Shown: in pieces, positions 1 to 8,642 of the stretch | Layout of the letters: each line of letters begins with the position of its first letter | How positions within the stretch are numbered: the first letter of the stretch is position 1 | Assembly: GCF_004116335.1 (NCBI RefSeq) | Contig: NZ_PDKN01000002.1 | Coordinates: forward strand, 366,823-430,822 | Length of the DNA stretch: 64,000 nucleotides | Source: Candidatus Marinarcus aquaticus | GTDB taxonomy: Bacteria; Campylobacterota; Campylobacteria; Campylobacterales; Arcobacteraceae | Direction: 5' to 3' | Translations under genes and position numbers: made by a program | The notes under the pieces: generated by a model | The model's database searches: none | What the model was told of the DNA's origin: nothing | The model's input: the letters and a program-made list of their open reading frames with translations, nothing else

Positions 1-256
1 GTTCCTCTGTTTTGATGTTATTAAAACGTAAAAACTCTAAGAGTTTTTCAATGGTTGGGCAGTTACCCAGTTGTTCCTTTTTTCGTACAACTCCCACATA
101 ATAACTTAGAATATGTACAGCAAACTCTTTTACAAAATACTCTTTTGAAATATTGTAACGATCTAAAATCGTCATAACGTCTTTGCTGTTCATCCAGTAA
201 GTAATAATTGAAATTTTATTTTTTTCAAAATCATCAACGACGTTTTCAAGTTGCAT
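1..256 (-). CDS. N-terminal fragment of an unidentified protein
   Basis: An open frame starts at the ATG at 256 and runs off the left edge of the window, so only about 85 residues are visible. The translation begins MQLENVVDDF and is a mixed, mostly helical soluble sequence without a signal peptide or membrane segment. An AAGAG stretch lies a few bases before the ATG. I do not recognise the family. Helical N-terminal regions like this precede PAS, GGDEF or kinase modules in many sensor proteins of Campylobacterota, but nothing visible proves that. The next gene lies 27 bases upstream on the same strand, so the two may be co-transcribed. Confidence 0.55.
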   Translation of the reverse strand, partial: MQLENVVDDFEKNKISIITYWMNSKDVMTILDRYNISKEYFVKEFAVHILSYYVGVVRKKEQLGNCPTIEKLLEFLRFNNIKTEE

Positions 257-283
257 ACAGACTCTTAGTTTTAATTTGAAGTT

Positions 284-463
284 CTATTGTACACTTTGTT
301 CTCTTTGTTTTGGGTTATAAAAAGAGCACTCTGCACCACTGTTTTGTTTGACAACGGCACTGGGGATAATTTGTGACTTAAAACCATACGCTTTACAACC
401 ATGTGGGCGATTTTTTTCCCAAGTCACATAATAAAATTGGCATTTTTGACATACGATTCTCAT
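284..463 (-). CDS. small Cys-containing protein, 59 aa
   Basis: A complete 59-codon frame from ATG at 463 to TAG at 284. It begins MRIVCQKCQFYYVTW and has Cys at residues 5, 8, 23 and 46, a CxxC-like spacing that could bind zinc or an Fe-S centre. The order CxxC, aromatic patch, HGCKAYGFKS and a final Cys looks like a conserved small domain rather than random translation. I recall similar unnamed small proteins in Campylobacterota but cannot verify this. There is no clear ribosome binding site; a TAAAAT lies six bases before the ATG. No function can be assigned. Confidence 0.6.
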   Translation of the reverse strand: MRIVCQKCQFYYVTWEKNRPHGCKAYGFKSQIIPSAVVKQNSGAECSFYNPKQREQSVQ

Positions 464-617
464 GAGCTTATTTTAGCATAATAGTCTATTAAAATGAGTT
501 AAAAATGCCAAAGATAACAAAAATAATAATTTTTTATAGAAAATCGGACAAATTTTATCCCGTCTTTAAGTTTAATTGAACTACAATTCACAAAAGTACT
601 AATTAAGAGGATATAGA

Positions 618-1853
618 ATGTTCGGCGCGATTTCAAACCGTGAATTGCAGATGATTGATGAATATTTTCAACAATACGTTCGGTTCACTCAATATAAACA
701 AAATAGATTTAACTACACGCACTCAACGGGTAATTCAAAGCTAGATCAACTCTTTGCCAAATGGAATGAACAAATACAAAAAACCGATGTTTCTATTAAA
801 GAGGATATCAATGTCATTGGTGAAATTGTTTTAACTTCAGATAAGGTTAAACAAGGTATTTTCAAATGTCGTGTCAAATCAAGCACGCATAATCCAATGG
901 TTGCGACACTCAAGCAGACGGTTAATGATATGCTTGATGCATTAGAAGAGAAGATGATCCGTCTTGAAGAGACACTTGTGGCGTATGCGAAAGAGGATTA
1001 TCGTCCAAAACTGCAAATTGATTCAAAAATAAAAGCACGAATGCTCTCAGTGATGCAATCCATTAATACATTGGGGAACGAATTGAGTGAAAGTGCAAGA
1101 ATGAACCTAGAAAATGGTCGAATTCTTGAATCCAATTCAACACAAATGACGCAATCGATGAACAATCTAGCAACCAAAGCCAATGAACAAGCGGCTTCAT
1201 TGGAACAAACGGCCGCTGCTGTTGAAGAGATCACATCTATTACAAGAAACAATGCAAGCAATGCTTCAAAAATGGCAGAGCTTGGGCAATCTGTACGTCA
1301 CAGTGTCACAGAAGGTGAACAACTTGCAACAAAAACAGCAAGCTCAATGGATGAAATCAACTCCAAAGTAACAGCCATCAATGAAGCCATTAATATCATT
1401 GATCAAATTGCATTTCAGACCAATATTTTGTCTTTGAATGCGGCCGTTGAAGCAGCCACTGCAGGTGAAGCAGGAAAAGGTTTTGCTGTCGTTGCACAAG
1501 AGGTCCGAAACTTAGCAACCAGAAGTGCAGAAGCGGCTAAAGAGATTAAAGGCTTAGTTGAAGATGCCAACTTAAAAGCCAATGAAGGAAAAGTGATCTC
1601 TGATGAGATGATTCAAGGGTATGAAGAACTCAATTCACGTATTACTGAAACCATTCAAATCATTCACGATGTTTCATCTGCTTCAAAAGAGCAAATGCTT
1701 GGAATTGAACAAATCAATGATGCCATTACGATGCTTGACAGAGTAACCCAAGAGAATGCCCACGAATCAAACAGTGTAACTAAAATTGCACAAGAAGTGG
1801 ATGCAATGGCTAAAAATTTGGTTACTGATGCAACGAATAAGAAATTTAACTAG
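618..1853 (+). CDS. soluble methyl-accepting chemotaxis protein
   Basis: A 411-residue chemoreceptor with no hydrophobic segment, so probably cytoplasmic. The C-terminal half is a classic signalling hairpin: residues about 258-300 contain [19 protein letters not shown] and [15 protein letters not shown], the CheA/CheW contact tip. The N-terminal 130 residues lack a recognisable ligand domain, and the middle resembles a HAMP-like coupling helix. The start is supported by AAGAGGA upstream. A single-domain PAS protein follows eight bases after the stop. In Campylobacter jejuni, energy taxis uses a similar pair, CetA (receptor) and CetB (FAD-PAS), though CetA is membrane bound. I infer that this receptor takes its signal from the neighbouring PAS protein. 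Confidence 0.9.
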   Translation: MFGAISNRELQMIDEYFQQYVRFTQYKQNRFNYTHSTGNSKLDQLFAKWNEQIQKTDVSIKEDINVIGEIVLTSDKVKQGIFKCRVKSSTHNPMVATLKQTVNDMLDALEEKMIRLEETLVAYAKEDYRPKLQIDSKIKARMLSVMQSINTLGNELSESARMNLENGRILESNSTQMTQSMNNLATKANEQAASLEQTAAAVEEITSITRNNASNASKMAELGQSVRHSVTEGEQLATKTASSMDEINSKVTAINEAINIIDQIAFQTNILSLNAAVEAATAGEAGKGFAVVAQEVRNLATRSAEAAKEIKGLVEDANLKANEGKVISDEMIQGYEELNSRITETIQIIHDVSSASKEQMLGIEQINDAITMLDRVTQENAHESNSVTKIAQEVDAMAKNLVTDATNKKFN

Positions 1854-1861
1854 GACTTACA

Positions 1862-2248
1862 ATGAGTGAAAAAGAGACAATATTAAAAGATGATGCTTTT
1901 TTAGTCAGTGAAACCAATGCAAAAGGGATCATTACTTTTGCCAATGATGGATTTTGTGATATTGCGGAATATGAAGTAGATGAACTCATTGGTAAACCAC
2001 ACAACGTTGTACGACACCCCGATATGCCTAAGGCTGCTTTTAAAGATCTCTGGGATACAGTTAAAAGAGGTGAAGTGTGGACAGGTTATGTTAAAAATGC
2101 CACCAAATCAGGTGGTTATTATTGGGTCTATGCAACCGTATTTCCTTTTGAAAGTTGCGATGGAAGCCAAGGGTATCTTTCGTGCAGAAGAAAAGCGAGT
2201 CGTGAAGAGATTGATTCAGCCATTGAGTTGTATAGAACTTTAGACTAA
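1862..2248 (+). CDS. Aer/CetB-like PAS domain protein
   Basis: A 128-residue protein that is essentially one PAS domain. It carries the Aer-type signature: TNAKGIITFAN, the GKPHNVVRHPDMPKAAFKDLW helix with its conserved W, and GYVKNATKSGGYYWVYATV. In Aer and CetB this type of PAS binds FAD and senses redox or electron-transport state. The gene starts eight bases after the chemoreceptor stop and is almost certainly co-transcribed with it. The inferred role is the sensory half of a split energy-taxis receptor. A flavin or heme cofactor is inferred from the family only. Confidence 0.85.
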   Translation: MSEKETILKDDAFLVSETNAKGIITFANDGFCDIAEYEVDELIGKPHNVVRHPDMPKAAFKDLWDTVKRGEVWTGYVKNATKSGGYYWVYATVFPFESCDGSQGYLSCRRKASREEIDSAIELYRTLD

Positions 2249-2250
2249 AC

Positions 2251-2271
2251 AGTAGGAGTTATACTCCTACT
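2251..2271. terminator. hairpin between PAS gene and recR
   Basis: A perfect 9-bp stem (AGTAGGAGT / ACTCCTACT) with a 3-base loop lies just after the PAS gene stop and overlaps the last codons of recR. It can serve both converging genes. The T run after the stem is short, so termination strength is uncertain. Confidence 0.55.
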
Positions 2272-2831
2272 TTACTCTGTATTGCTTTAGCCAGTGATAA
2301 CATATCTACATTATCTAAACTCACACCGGTGGGCACACCTTGCGCAATTTTAGAGAAAACGATATCATATTTTTGCAGTTTATCTTCAATATATAAAATA
2401 AAGGCATCATTGGATAATGATGGCGTGATGGCAAAAAGTACCTCTTTTGTTCCATTTTTCTCAATAAAATCCAAAAGTTTTTGTAATCCCATCTCTTCGA
2501 GCTCATTTAAGACAAAATACAAACCATTGTACTGTTTAGACTCTTCAATGATAAAAATATCTTTGGCACTTTGTACAATGCACAACATCTCTTTTTCGCG
2601 TCTGTCATCTAAACAAATTTCACAGATTTCATGTTCACTCATTGAACCACAATCTTTACAACGTTTAATAGCCCCAATTGCATTTTCAATACTGTGCGCT
2701 ATTTTTATGCCACAATAGTTGTCATTCATAATAATATGGTAAGCCAAGCGTTGTGCAGATTTACGCCCAATAGTAGGCAAACTCTCAAAAGCATCGACCA
2801 AGTCGTAAAATTTTTCTAAACCACGTTTCAT
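2259..2831 (-). CDS. recR: recombination protein RecR
   Basis: A 190-residue protein, close to the usual length of about 200. It contains the helix-hairpin-helix segment LPTIGRKSAQRLA near residue 18, a four-Cys zinc finger (C58, C61, C70, C73), and a Toprim domain in the C-terminal half. RecR acts with RecO in loading RecA at single-strand gaps. It is divergent from dnaJ. No ribosome binding site precedes the ATG; instead a perfect TATAAT ends six bases before it, which predicts a transcript starting at or next to the A of the start codon. Confidence 0.95.
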   Translation of the reverse strand: MKRGLEKFYDLVDAFESLPTIGRKSAQRLAYHIIMNDNYCGIKIAHSIENAIGAIKRCKDCGSMSEHEICEICLDDRREKEMLCIVQSAKDIFIIEESKQYNGLYFVLNELEEMGLQKLLDFIEKNGTKEVLFAITPSLSNDAFILYIEDKLQKYDIVFSKIAQGVPTGVSLDNVDMLSLAKAIQSKVGV

Positions 2832-2837
2832 GCGCAG

Positions 2838-2843
2838 ATTATA
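2838..2843 (-). promoter_or_regulatory. TATAAT box predicting leaderless recR mRNA
   Basis: On the minus strand TATAAT is followed by six bases (CTGCGC) and then the recR ATG. With normal spacing the transcript would begin at or beside the start codon. No Shine-Dalgarno sequence is present. Confidence 0.6.
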
Positions 2844-2904
2844 TCTTATCTTTATGATTTTTTAGATAAAATCGCAAAAAATTAAATGCATAAAGGTGAT
2901 AGAA

Positions 2905-4032
2905 TTGACTGAAATAGACTACTATGAATTATTAGAAGTAAGTAAAAACAGTGACAAAGGAACCATTAAAAAAGCTTACCGAAAAATGGCAATGAAATAT
3001 CATCCTGATAAAAATCCAGACGATAAAGAGGCCGAAGAGAAATTCAAAGCGGTTAATGAAGCGTATCAAGTTTTAAGCGATGATCAAAAAAGACAAATTT
3101 ATGACCGATATGGTAAGGCAGGTCTTGAAGGACATGGGCAAAGTGGTGGAGGCTTTGGTGGTTTCGATGACTTAAGTTCTGTATTTGAAGAGATGTTTGG
3201 TGGCGCATTTGGTGGAGGCTTTGGCAGTAACCGAAGACGACAACGAAAAACATATAGTTATAATTTGGATATTGGTATCGAGCTTGAAATTGATTTCAAT
3301 GAAGCCGTATTTGGTATCAATAAAGAGGTAGAATACAGTTATAAAACAGCATGTGAATCTTGTAAAGGAAGTGGAGCTAAAGACGGTAAACTCTCTAAAT
3401 GTATGTATTGTGAAGGACAAGGTCAAATTCATACACGACAAGGTTTTATGACGTTTGCTCAAACGTGTCCACACTGTCAAGGTAGCGGTGAAGCTGCGGC
3501 CGAAAAATGTAATAAATGTGCTGGTTTAGGATACAAAGAGGTCAAAGAGAGCTTCAAAGTTGACATTCCTGAAGGTGTGAATACAGGAAATCGTATTCGA
3601 GTATCCAATAAAGGAAATATCGCTCCAGATGGTTCTCGAGGCGATTTATATATTCAAATTCGAGTCAAAGAAGACTCTCACTTTGTTCGACATGACGATG
3701 ACATCTATTTAGAAGTACCTCTTTTCTTTACACAAGTTGTTCTTGGCGATACCATTAAAATTCCTGGATTAAAAGGGGAATTAGAACTGAAAGTTCCAGC
3801 AGGTACAAAAGATAAAGAGCAGTTTAAATTCAGAGGTGAAGGTGTTAAATCGGTACAAGGATATGGAAAAGGTGATTTGATTGTACAAATTGCGATTAAA
3901 TACCCTACTGATTTAAATGCTGAACAAAAAGAGTTACTTGAAAAACTTCAAGAGAGTTTTGGAATTGAAAGTAAACCTCACGAATCTGTCTTTGAAGGAA
4001 TGTTTGACAGAGTTAAAAAATGGTTTTCATAA
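2905..4032 (+). CDS. dnaJ: chaperone DnaJ
   Basis: Full-length co-chaperone of DnaK. The J domain carries HPD at residues 33-35, followed by a Gly/Phe-rich linker and four zinc-binding repeats ([32 protein letters not shown]), then the C-terminal substrate domain. I place the start at the TTG at 2905: AAAGG lies eight bases upstream and the protein then begins [10 protein letters not shown], the normal DnaJ start. A GTG at 2896 is in frame but overlaps that ribosome binding site. The gene is divergent from recR and is followed nine bases later by trpB. Confidence 0.95.
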   Translation: MTEIDYYELLEVSKNSDKGTIKKAYRKMAMKYHPDKNPDDKEAEEKFKAVNEAYQVLSDDQKRQIYDRYGKAGLEGHGQSGGGFGGFDDLSSVFEEMFGGAFGGGFGSNRRRQRKTYSYNLDIGIELEIDFNEAVFGINKEVEYSYKTACESCKGSGAKDGKLSKCMYCEGQGQIHTRQGFMTFAQTCPHCQGSGEAAAEKCNKCAGLGYKEVKESFKVDIPEGVNTGNRIRVSNKGNIAPDGSRGDLYIQIRVKEDSHFVRHDDDIYLEVPLFFTQVVLGDTIKIPGLKGELELKVPAGTKDKEQFKFRGEGVKSVQGYGKGDLIVQIAIKYPTDLNAEQKELLEKLQESFGIESKPHESVFEGMFDRVKKWFS

Positions 4033-4041
4033 AGGTTTAAT

Positions 4042-5244
4042 ATGACAAAAGCATACTTAGAAACAATGCCTGATGAAAAGGGTTTTTTTGGTCAATTTGG
4101 TGGTTCTTTTATCCCTCCACAACTGGAAAAACCTTTTGAAGAAATTCAAGCAGCATATGAGGAGTTAAAAAACTCTCCTGAGTTTATTGAAGAGCTTAAA
4201 TATGTGCGAAAGCATTATCAAGGACGCCCTACTCCTATTACGTTTGCACAAAATTTAACACGAGCTTGTGGTGGGGCAAAAATCTACTTAAAACGAGAAG
4301 ATTTAAACCACACGGGAGCTCATAAACTCAACCACTGTATGGCGGAAGTGATTTTAGCAAAATATCTTGGAAAGAAAAAAGTCATTGCTGAAACAGGTGC
4401 AGGACAACATGGTGTTGCTTTAGCAACAGCTGCAGCGTACTTTGGTTTGGAGTGTGAAATTCATATGGGGGAAGTTGATATCGCTAAAGAGCACCCCAAC
4501 GTTGTACGTATGAAAATCTTAGGGGCGAAAGTGGTTCCTGCTACGCATGGGCTTAAAACACTCAAAGAGGCAGTTGATTCAGCTTTTGAAGCTTATTTGG
4601 CTGATACTGAAAATTCAATATATTGTATTGGTTCTGTGGTGGGACCGCACCCATTTCCAATGATGGTTCGAGACTTTCAAAGTGTGATTGGATTTGAATC
4701 CAAAGAGCAGTTTTTAGAACATGAAGATGCCTTACCCAATCATGTGGTTGCATGTGTGGGTGGTGGAAGCAATGCCATGGGAATTTTTGCTGGATTTATT
4801 GATGATAAAGAGGTGAACCTTTATGGTGTGGAACCAATGGGCATTGGTGAAAATCTTGGGCAACACAGTGCAAGTTTAACGCATGGAAGCGAAGGTATCA
4901 TGCATGGGTTTAACTCAATTATGCTAAAGGATGAAAAGGGTGAACCGGCACCTGTTTATTCAATAGGAAGTGGGATAGATTATCCTTCAGTGGGACCTGA
5001 ACACGCTTATTTAAACAGTATTGGTCGAACAAAAGTAGGATTATGCAATGACAAAGAGGCCATTGATGCGTTTTATAAGCTATCACAATTAGAAGGTATC
5101 ATTCCAGCATTAGAATCTGCTCATGCGGTGGCTTATGCGATGAAATTGGCTTCTACTTTACCAAAAGATCAAACCATTTTAGTCAGTCTGAGTGGTCGCG
5201 GAGATAAAGACATTGATTTTATCGTGGAAAATCATCCTCTTTAA
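4042..5244 (+). CDS. trpB: tryptophan synthase beta chain
   Basis: A 400-residue PLP enzyme that condenses indole with serine to give tryptophan. The PLP lysine is K95 in [13 protein letters not shown], followed by the catalytic glutamate region AETGAGQHG (E117), the phosphate-binding loop GGGSNAMG, and the C-terminal SGRGDKDID. The segment after the lysine reads LNHC where most TrpB proteins have INN, a small departure from the usual motif. No trpA or other trp gene is adjacent; the gene follows dnaJ by nine bases. It could therefore be a stand-alone indole-salvaging TrpB or the only copy in the genome. Confidence 0.92.
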   Translation: MTKAYLETMPDEKGFFGQFGGSFIPPQLEKPFEEIQAAYEELKNSPEFIEELKYVRKHYQGRPTPITFAQNLTRACGGAKIYLKREDLNHTGAHKLNHCMAEVILAKYLGKKKVIAETGAGQHGVALATAAAYFGLECEIHMGEVDIAKEHPNVVRMKILGAKVVPATHGLKTLKEAVDSAFEAYLADTENSIYCIGSVVGPHPFPMMVRDFQSVIGFESKEQFLEHEDALPNHVVACVGGGSNAMGIFAGFIDDKEVNLYGVEPMGIGENLGQHSASLTHGSEGIMHGFNSIMLKDEKGEPAPVYSIGSGIDYPSVGPEHAYLNSIGRTKVGLCNDKEAIDAFYKLSQLEGIIPALESAHAVAYAMKLASTLPKDQTILVSLSGRGDKDIDFIVENHPL

Positions 5245-5250
5245 AAGATA

Positions 5251-5275
5251 AAAAAGAGTTATACACACTCTTTTT
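5251..5275. terminator. bidirectional terminator trpB / ferritin-like gene
   Basis: Stem AAAAAGAGT / ACTCTTTTT with a 7-base loop, flanked by A-rich and T-rich tracts on the two sides, lies between the converging genes and overlaps the end of the minus-strand gene. Confidence 0.75.
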
Positions 5276-6077
5276 TATTTGAAAGACGTTTGAGTTCATC
5301 GCAGCTGAAACCAGCTTGCTTTCTCGCTTTGAAATTTAAATTCAACACTTTTTGTGTACTTCCTGGATAATACTCTTCTAAAAGTTTCAAATAGGTCTCT
5401 TCTGGGATACACTGTTCAAGTTCGCATGCATATTTAAACCATTTGTCCCCTTTTTGAACATGCGAAATCTCCTCTTCAAGTATCACTTCTAATGCTTCTA
5501 ATATTTTTTTATTCATAGCATCAGGATTGGATTTGAGTTTTTCCATAATTTTAGGATTTTGGTCTAACCCATTGGCTTCTAAGTAGCGCGGCACAATCGC
5601 CATACGGCTTAACAGTGTTTGGGTTCGTTTCATGGCCTCAAACAAATTGGTGTGTACCTCAAAATCTCCATACACATAACCCAACTCTTTTAAAAGAGTT
5701 TCACACATTTTAAAATGTCGGATTTCATCTTCTGCTACTTCCAACCAATCGTCATAATACATTTGAGGTAAACCATTGAAGCGATATGCAGCATCTAAGG
5801 CCAAATCTATTGCACCATACTCAATATGACAGATGGTGTGTAAAAGACTTGCTTTCCCTTCTATGGTATCAAAATATTTACGTGTTTTTACCTCTTTTGG
5901 CAACACCACATTCAGTAAACCATCGTATGAGGGTTTATTTAAAGTAATGGGTGTAAAACTCTTTTCTTTTATTATTTTATTCTCTTTGTATGTTTGATAA
6001 AATGATTCAAAAAGTTCAAACTTTTTTGTAGGCATTTTTTCTCTTAATATTGTTTCTAATGTTTTAAAATAATCCAC
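5259..6077 (-). CDS. DUF455 ferritin-like protein
   Basis: A 272-residue soluble protein of the DUF455 family, which has a ferritin-like four-helix fold. Likely di-metal ligands are spread over HTICHIEYGAIDLALDAA, EVAEDEIRHFKMCETLL and EEEISHVQKGDKWF, each giving the Glu/His pairs typical of the fold. The enzymatic role of the family is not established; some ferritin-like relatives are di-iron oxygenases or tRNA hydroxylases such as MiaE. The start is a GTG at 6077 with GAGGTAA upstream. The gene is divergent from the metallo-hydrolase at 6132. Confidence 0.8.
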   Translation of the reverse strand: MDYFKTLETILREKMPTKKFELFESFYQTYKENKIIKEKSFTPITLNKPSYDGLLNVVLPKEVKTRKYFDTIEGKASLLHTICHIEYGAIDLALDAAYRFNGLPQMYYDDWLEVAEDEIRHFKMCETLLKELGYVYGDFEVHTNLFEAMKRTQTLLSRMAIVPRYLEANGLDQNPKIMEKLKSNPDAMNKKILEALEVILEEEISHVQKGDKWFKYACELEQCIPEETYLKLLEEYYPGSTQKVLNLNFKARKQAGFSCDELKRLSNKKECV

Positions 6078-6131
6078 TTGTTACCTCATAATTGATATAA
6101 TCACAAAATTTTATCAAAAATAAGGTTTAGA

Positions 6132-6725
6132 ATGGATATTAAAGTGCGCCCAATGGGTGATTACCAAACAAATTGTTATATTGTCACAATTGATGAAAAA
6201 GATATTATTATTGATCCAGGTGTGGGAGCAACCAATTGGGTCAAAGAGAATGTACATTATCCTATTGCAATTTTAAATACACATGGTCATTTTGATCATA
6301 TTTGGAGTGATCAAGAACTTAAAGAGCTATTAAATGTGAAACTTTATTGTCCTAAAGATGATGCATTTATGCTACAAAATAACCCATTTGGTTTTGATGT
6401 TCCAAAAACACAAGCGGATATTTTGGTTCAACCAGATGAAAGCTTAATGATAGAGGGTATCAAAGTGACCTTCCATCACTTCCCTGGGCACACTCCAGGT
6501 TGCAGTGCAATTGAGATAGAAAATAGACTATTTAGTGGGGATTTTATCTTCTCTGGTTCCATTGGAAGAGCCGATTTTCCTTACTCTGATTCCAGGCAAA
6601 TGATTGAAAGTATTGAAAAAATACTTAAATGGGACAAAGATATTCAAATATACCCTGGTCACGGGCTTGACACATTTTTATCAAGAGAAAGAAACTCTTT
6701 AAATAACTGGAAAAATTATTTGTAA
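6132..6725 (+). CDS. metallo-beta-lactamase fold hydrolase (glyoxalase II-like)
   Basis: A 197-residue protein with the complete metal-binding set of the family: THGHFDH (H51, H53, D55, H56), PGHTPG (H121), SGD (D138) and a final PGHG. The short single-domain form resembles YcbL-type thioesterases, which hydrolyse glutathione or other thioesters; the physiological substrate is unknown. The start has AAGG upstream and a TATAAT about 35 bases before it. It precedes the GGDEF pair but is separated from it by 55 bases. Confidence 0.85.
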   Translation: MDIKVRPMGDYQTNCYIVTIDEKDIIIDPGVGATNWVKENVHYPIAILNTHGHFDHIWSDQELKELLNVKLYCPKDDAFMLQNNPFGFDVPKTQADILVQPDESLMIEGIKVTFHHFPGHTPGCSAIEIENRLFSGDFIFSGSIGRADFPYSDSRQMIESIEKILKWDKDIQIYPGHGLDTFLSRERNSLNNWKNYL

Positions 6726-6780
6726 CAATTAAGGTTCGTTATAGTAAAATCGGTGAAGTATAGAGGCAGGAAGTATATAG

Positions 6781-8634
6781 ATGAAAAAAAGAATAATTGT
6801 ACAATTCTCTACAATGGTAATAATCTTAGCGCTGATTATTACTGCACTCATTGCGTACAATTTAAGACAATCGGGTATTAAAACATCCATTAATACTGCA
6901 AAATCCATTTCAGAAGTGGTTAAAAACGGTTTAACCTCTCACATGATCAATGGAAACATGGACCAAAGAGACACTTTTATTAACTCCATTTCAAACATGT
7001 CCAATGTTAAAAAACTTTGGTTTGTACGAGCAAACTCCGTTACTGAGCAGTTTGGACCTGGAAGAGATAACGAAAAACTCAGAGATACCATTGATCAAAA
7101 AGTGATTAAAACAGGTAAAATGGATTATCAACTCTACGAAAATTTTTCTACCAATGAAACCATCATGCGTGTCACGATACCTTATTTGGCAAACTCAGAT
7201 GGAAATGTCAATTGTTTAACTTGTCACAATGTAAAGTATGGTGAAACTTTAGGCGCTGTTTCAATTGAATTGGATGTAAACGATCTTAAACAAGTTGGTA
7301 TTAACTCTATTTACATGATTTTAGTAATCACTGTTGCGAGCATTTTAACCATTATTTTTATTACTTCAAATATTTTAAAGCCTTACTTAAAGCTCTTTGA
7401 AAAATGGGGTGCAAGTATTAAAGAGGCGGTTAATGGTAAATTTGTGCAAGTTGAAGAGAACAACAATTTGCCAAAAGATATGAAAGATTTTACTTCTAAC
7501 TTTAATCGACTGCTTGACAGCTATAAAGCCACATTTACGGATATTGATAAAAAACTAAAATATTTTATTGGACAAACCACTTATAAAGAGAATCAAACTC
7601 CACTGGATGAATCTAAAATCATCATAACAAACCTCTCTAATCTCTATCAATTTAAAAAAGAGATTGAACAAGACCAAACAAAAGAGGAAATTTTTAGCCG
7701 ATTGGCACAAGTGTTACAAAAACAATTTAAACAAAAAGATTTTACCATTTATCAAACCAATCTCAAAGAAGAGAGACGAGAAATTGTGAAACAAGTGGGA
7801 GACCTTAATTTCTGCTGTCCTTCTCATATGAATAATCCTTCACTTTGTCGAAGTGCTCGAACCAGCAACGACGTTATTTCAGTTGATTTTCATAACTCCT
7901 GTCCATGTTTCACTGAAGAGAATTACTACTACTATTGTACAAGTGTGAATATCAATAAAAACACAACGATTGTGATTAATTTTGTGGTTGAAACAAAAGA
8001 TGAACTGCAATATCTTAAAGACAACATTGCTTTTATTAAAAGTTATATTAATGAAGCTGCACCCTCTATTGAGGTTAAAATTCTTCTTAAAGCACTTAAA
8101 GACTCTGCCTTTAGAGACGGCCTTACAGGACTTTATAACCGTAAATTCTTGGATGAATATATTAAAAAATCAATTCCACAGCTTCTGCGAGACAATAAAA
8201 AATTGGCTGTGCTTATGTTGGACATGGACCATTTTAAAGCAGTCAATGATGAATATGGACATGATATTGGTGATATTGTTCTTAAAGAATTAGCTGGTAT
8301 ACTGTTAGAAAATGTACGTGAATCTGACTTGGTGGTTCGATTTGGTGGAGAAGAATTCTTGGTTATTCTTAATAACATCGATTCAGTGCAAAGCGCAATG
8401 GCTGTTGCAAATAAGATTCGAATCCAAGTCAGTCAAAACGAGATTGATATTTATGCAGGGACTAAATTGCGTAAAACAATCAGTATTGGTGTCTCTGTAT
8501 TCCCTGATGACAGTCGTTCATTTGATTCAGTGTGTAAAAATGCAGACATCGCACTTTATGAAGCAAAAAATAAAGGACGTGACCAAGTTGTGTTATTTAA
8601 CCAAGAGCAAGTAAGCAGCATCGATCTTTTTTAG
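6781..8634 (+). CDS. membrane diguanylate cyclase with periplasmic heme c site
   Basis: A 617-residue sensor. Membrane segments at about 5-26 and 176-196 enclose a periplasmic domain that carries CLTCH at residues 145-149, a covalent heme c motif like that of DUF3365/Tll0287-type sensors. A HAMP-like stretch follows. The cytoplasmic middle (about 290-430, perhaps GAF-like) has six Cys at 345, 346, 356, 374, 376 and 386. The C-terminal GGDEF domain is intact: DMDHFKAVNDEYGHDIGD, the inhibitory-site RESD and the active-site GGEEF (522-526). It should make c-di-GMP in response to a redox or gas signal. A degenerate paralogue follows eight bases later. Confidence 0.9.
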   Translation: MKKRIIVQFSTMVIILALIITALIAYNLRQSGIKTSINTAKSISEVVKNGLTSHMINGNMDQRDTFINSISNMSNVKKLWFVRANSVTEQFGPGRDNEKLRDTIDQKVIKTGKMDYQLYENFSTNETIMRVTIPYLANSDGNVNCLTCHNVKYGETLGAVSIELDVNDLKQVGINSIYMILVITVASILTIIFITSNILKPYLKLFEKWGASIKEAVNGKFVQVEENNNLPKDMKDFTSNFNRLLDSYKATFTDIDKKLKYFIGQTTYKENQTPLDESKIIITNLSNLYQFKKEIEQDQTKEEIFSRLAQVLQKQFKQKDFTIYQTNLKEERREIVKQVGDLNFCCPSHMNNPSLCRSARTSNDVISVDFHNSCPCFTEENYYYYCTSVNINKNTTIVINFVVETKDELQYLKDNIAFIKSYINEAAPSIEVKILLKALKDSAFRDGLTGLYNRKFLDEYIKKSIPQLLRDNKKLAVLMLDMDHFKAVNDEYGHDIGDIVLKELAGILLENVRESDLVVRFGGEEFLVILNNIDSVQSAMAVANKIRIQVSQNEIDIYAGTKLRKTISIGVSVFPDDSRSFDSVCKNADIALYEAKNKGRDQVVLFNQEQVSSIDLF

Positions 8635-8642
8635 GAAATTAA

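Noticed and set aside
2896..2904. GTG at 2896 as the dnaJ start
   Set aside because: It overlaps the AAAGG ribosome binding site used by the TTG at 2905, which gives the normal DnaJ N terminus.
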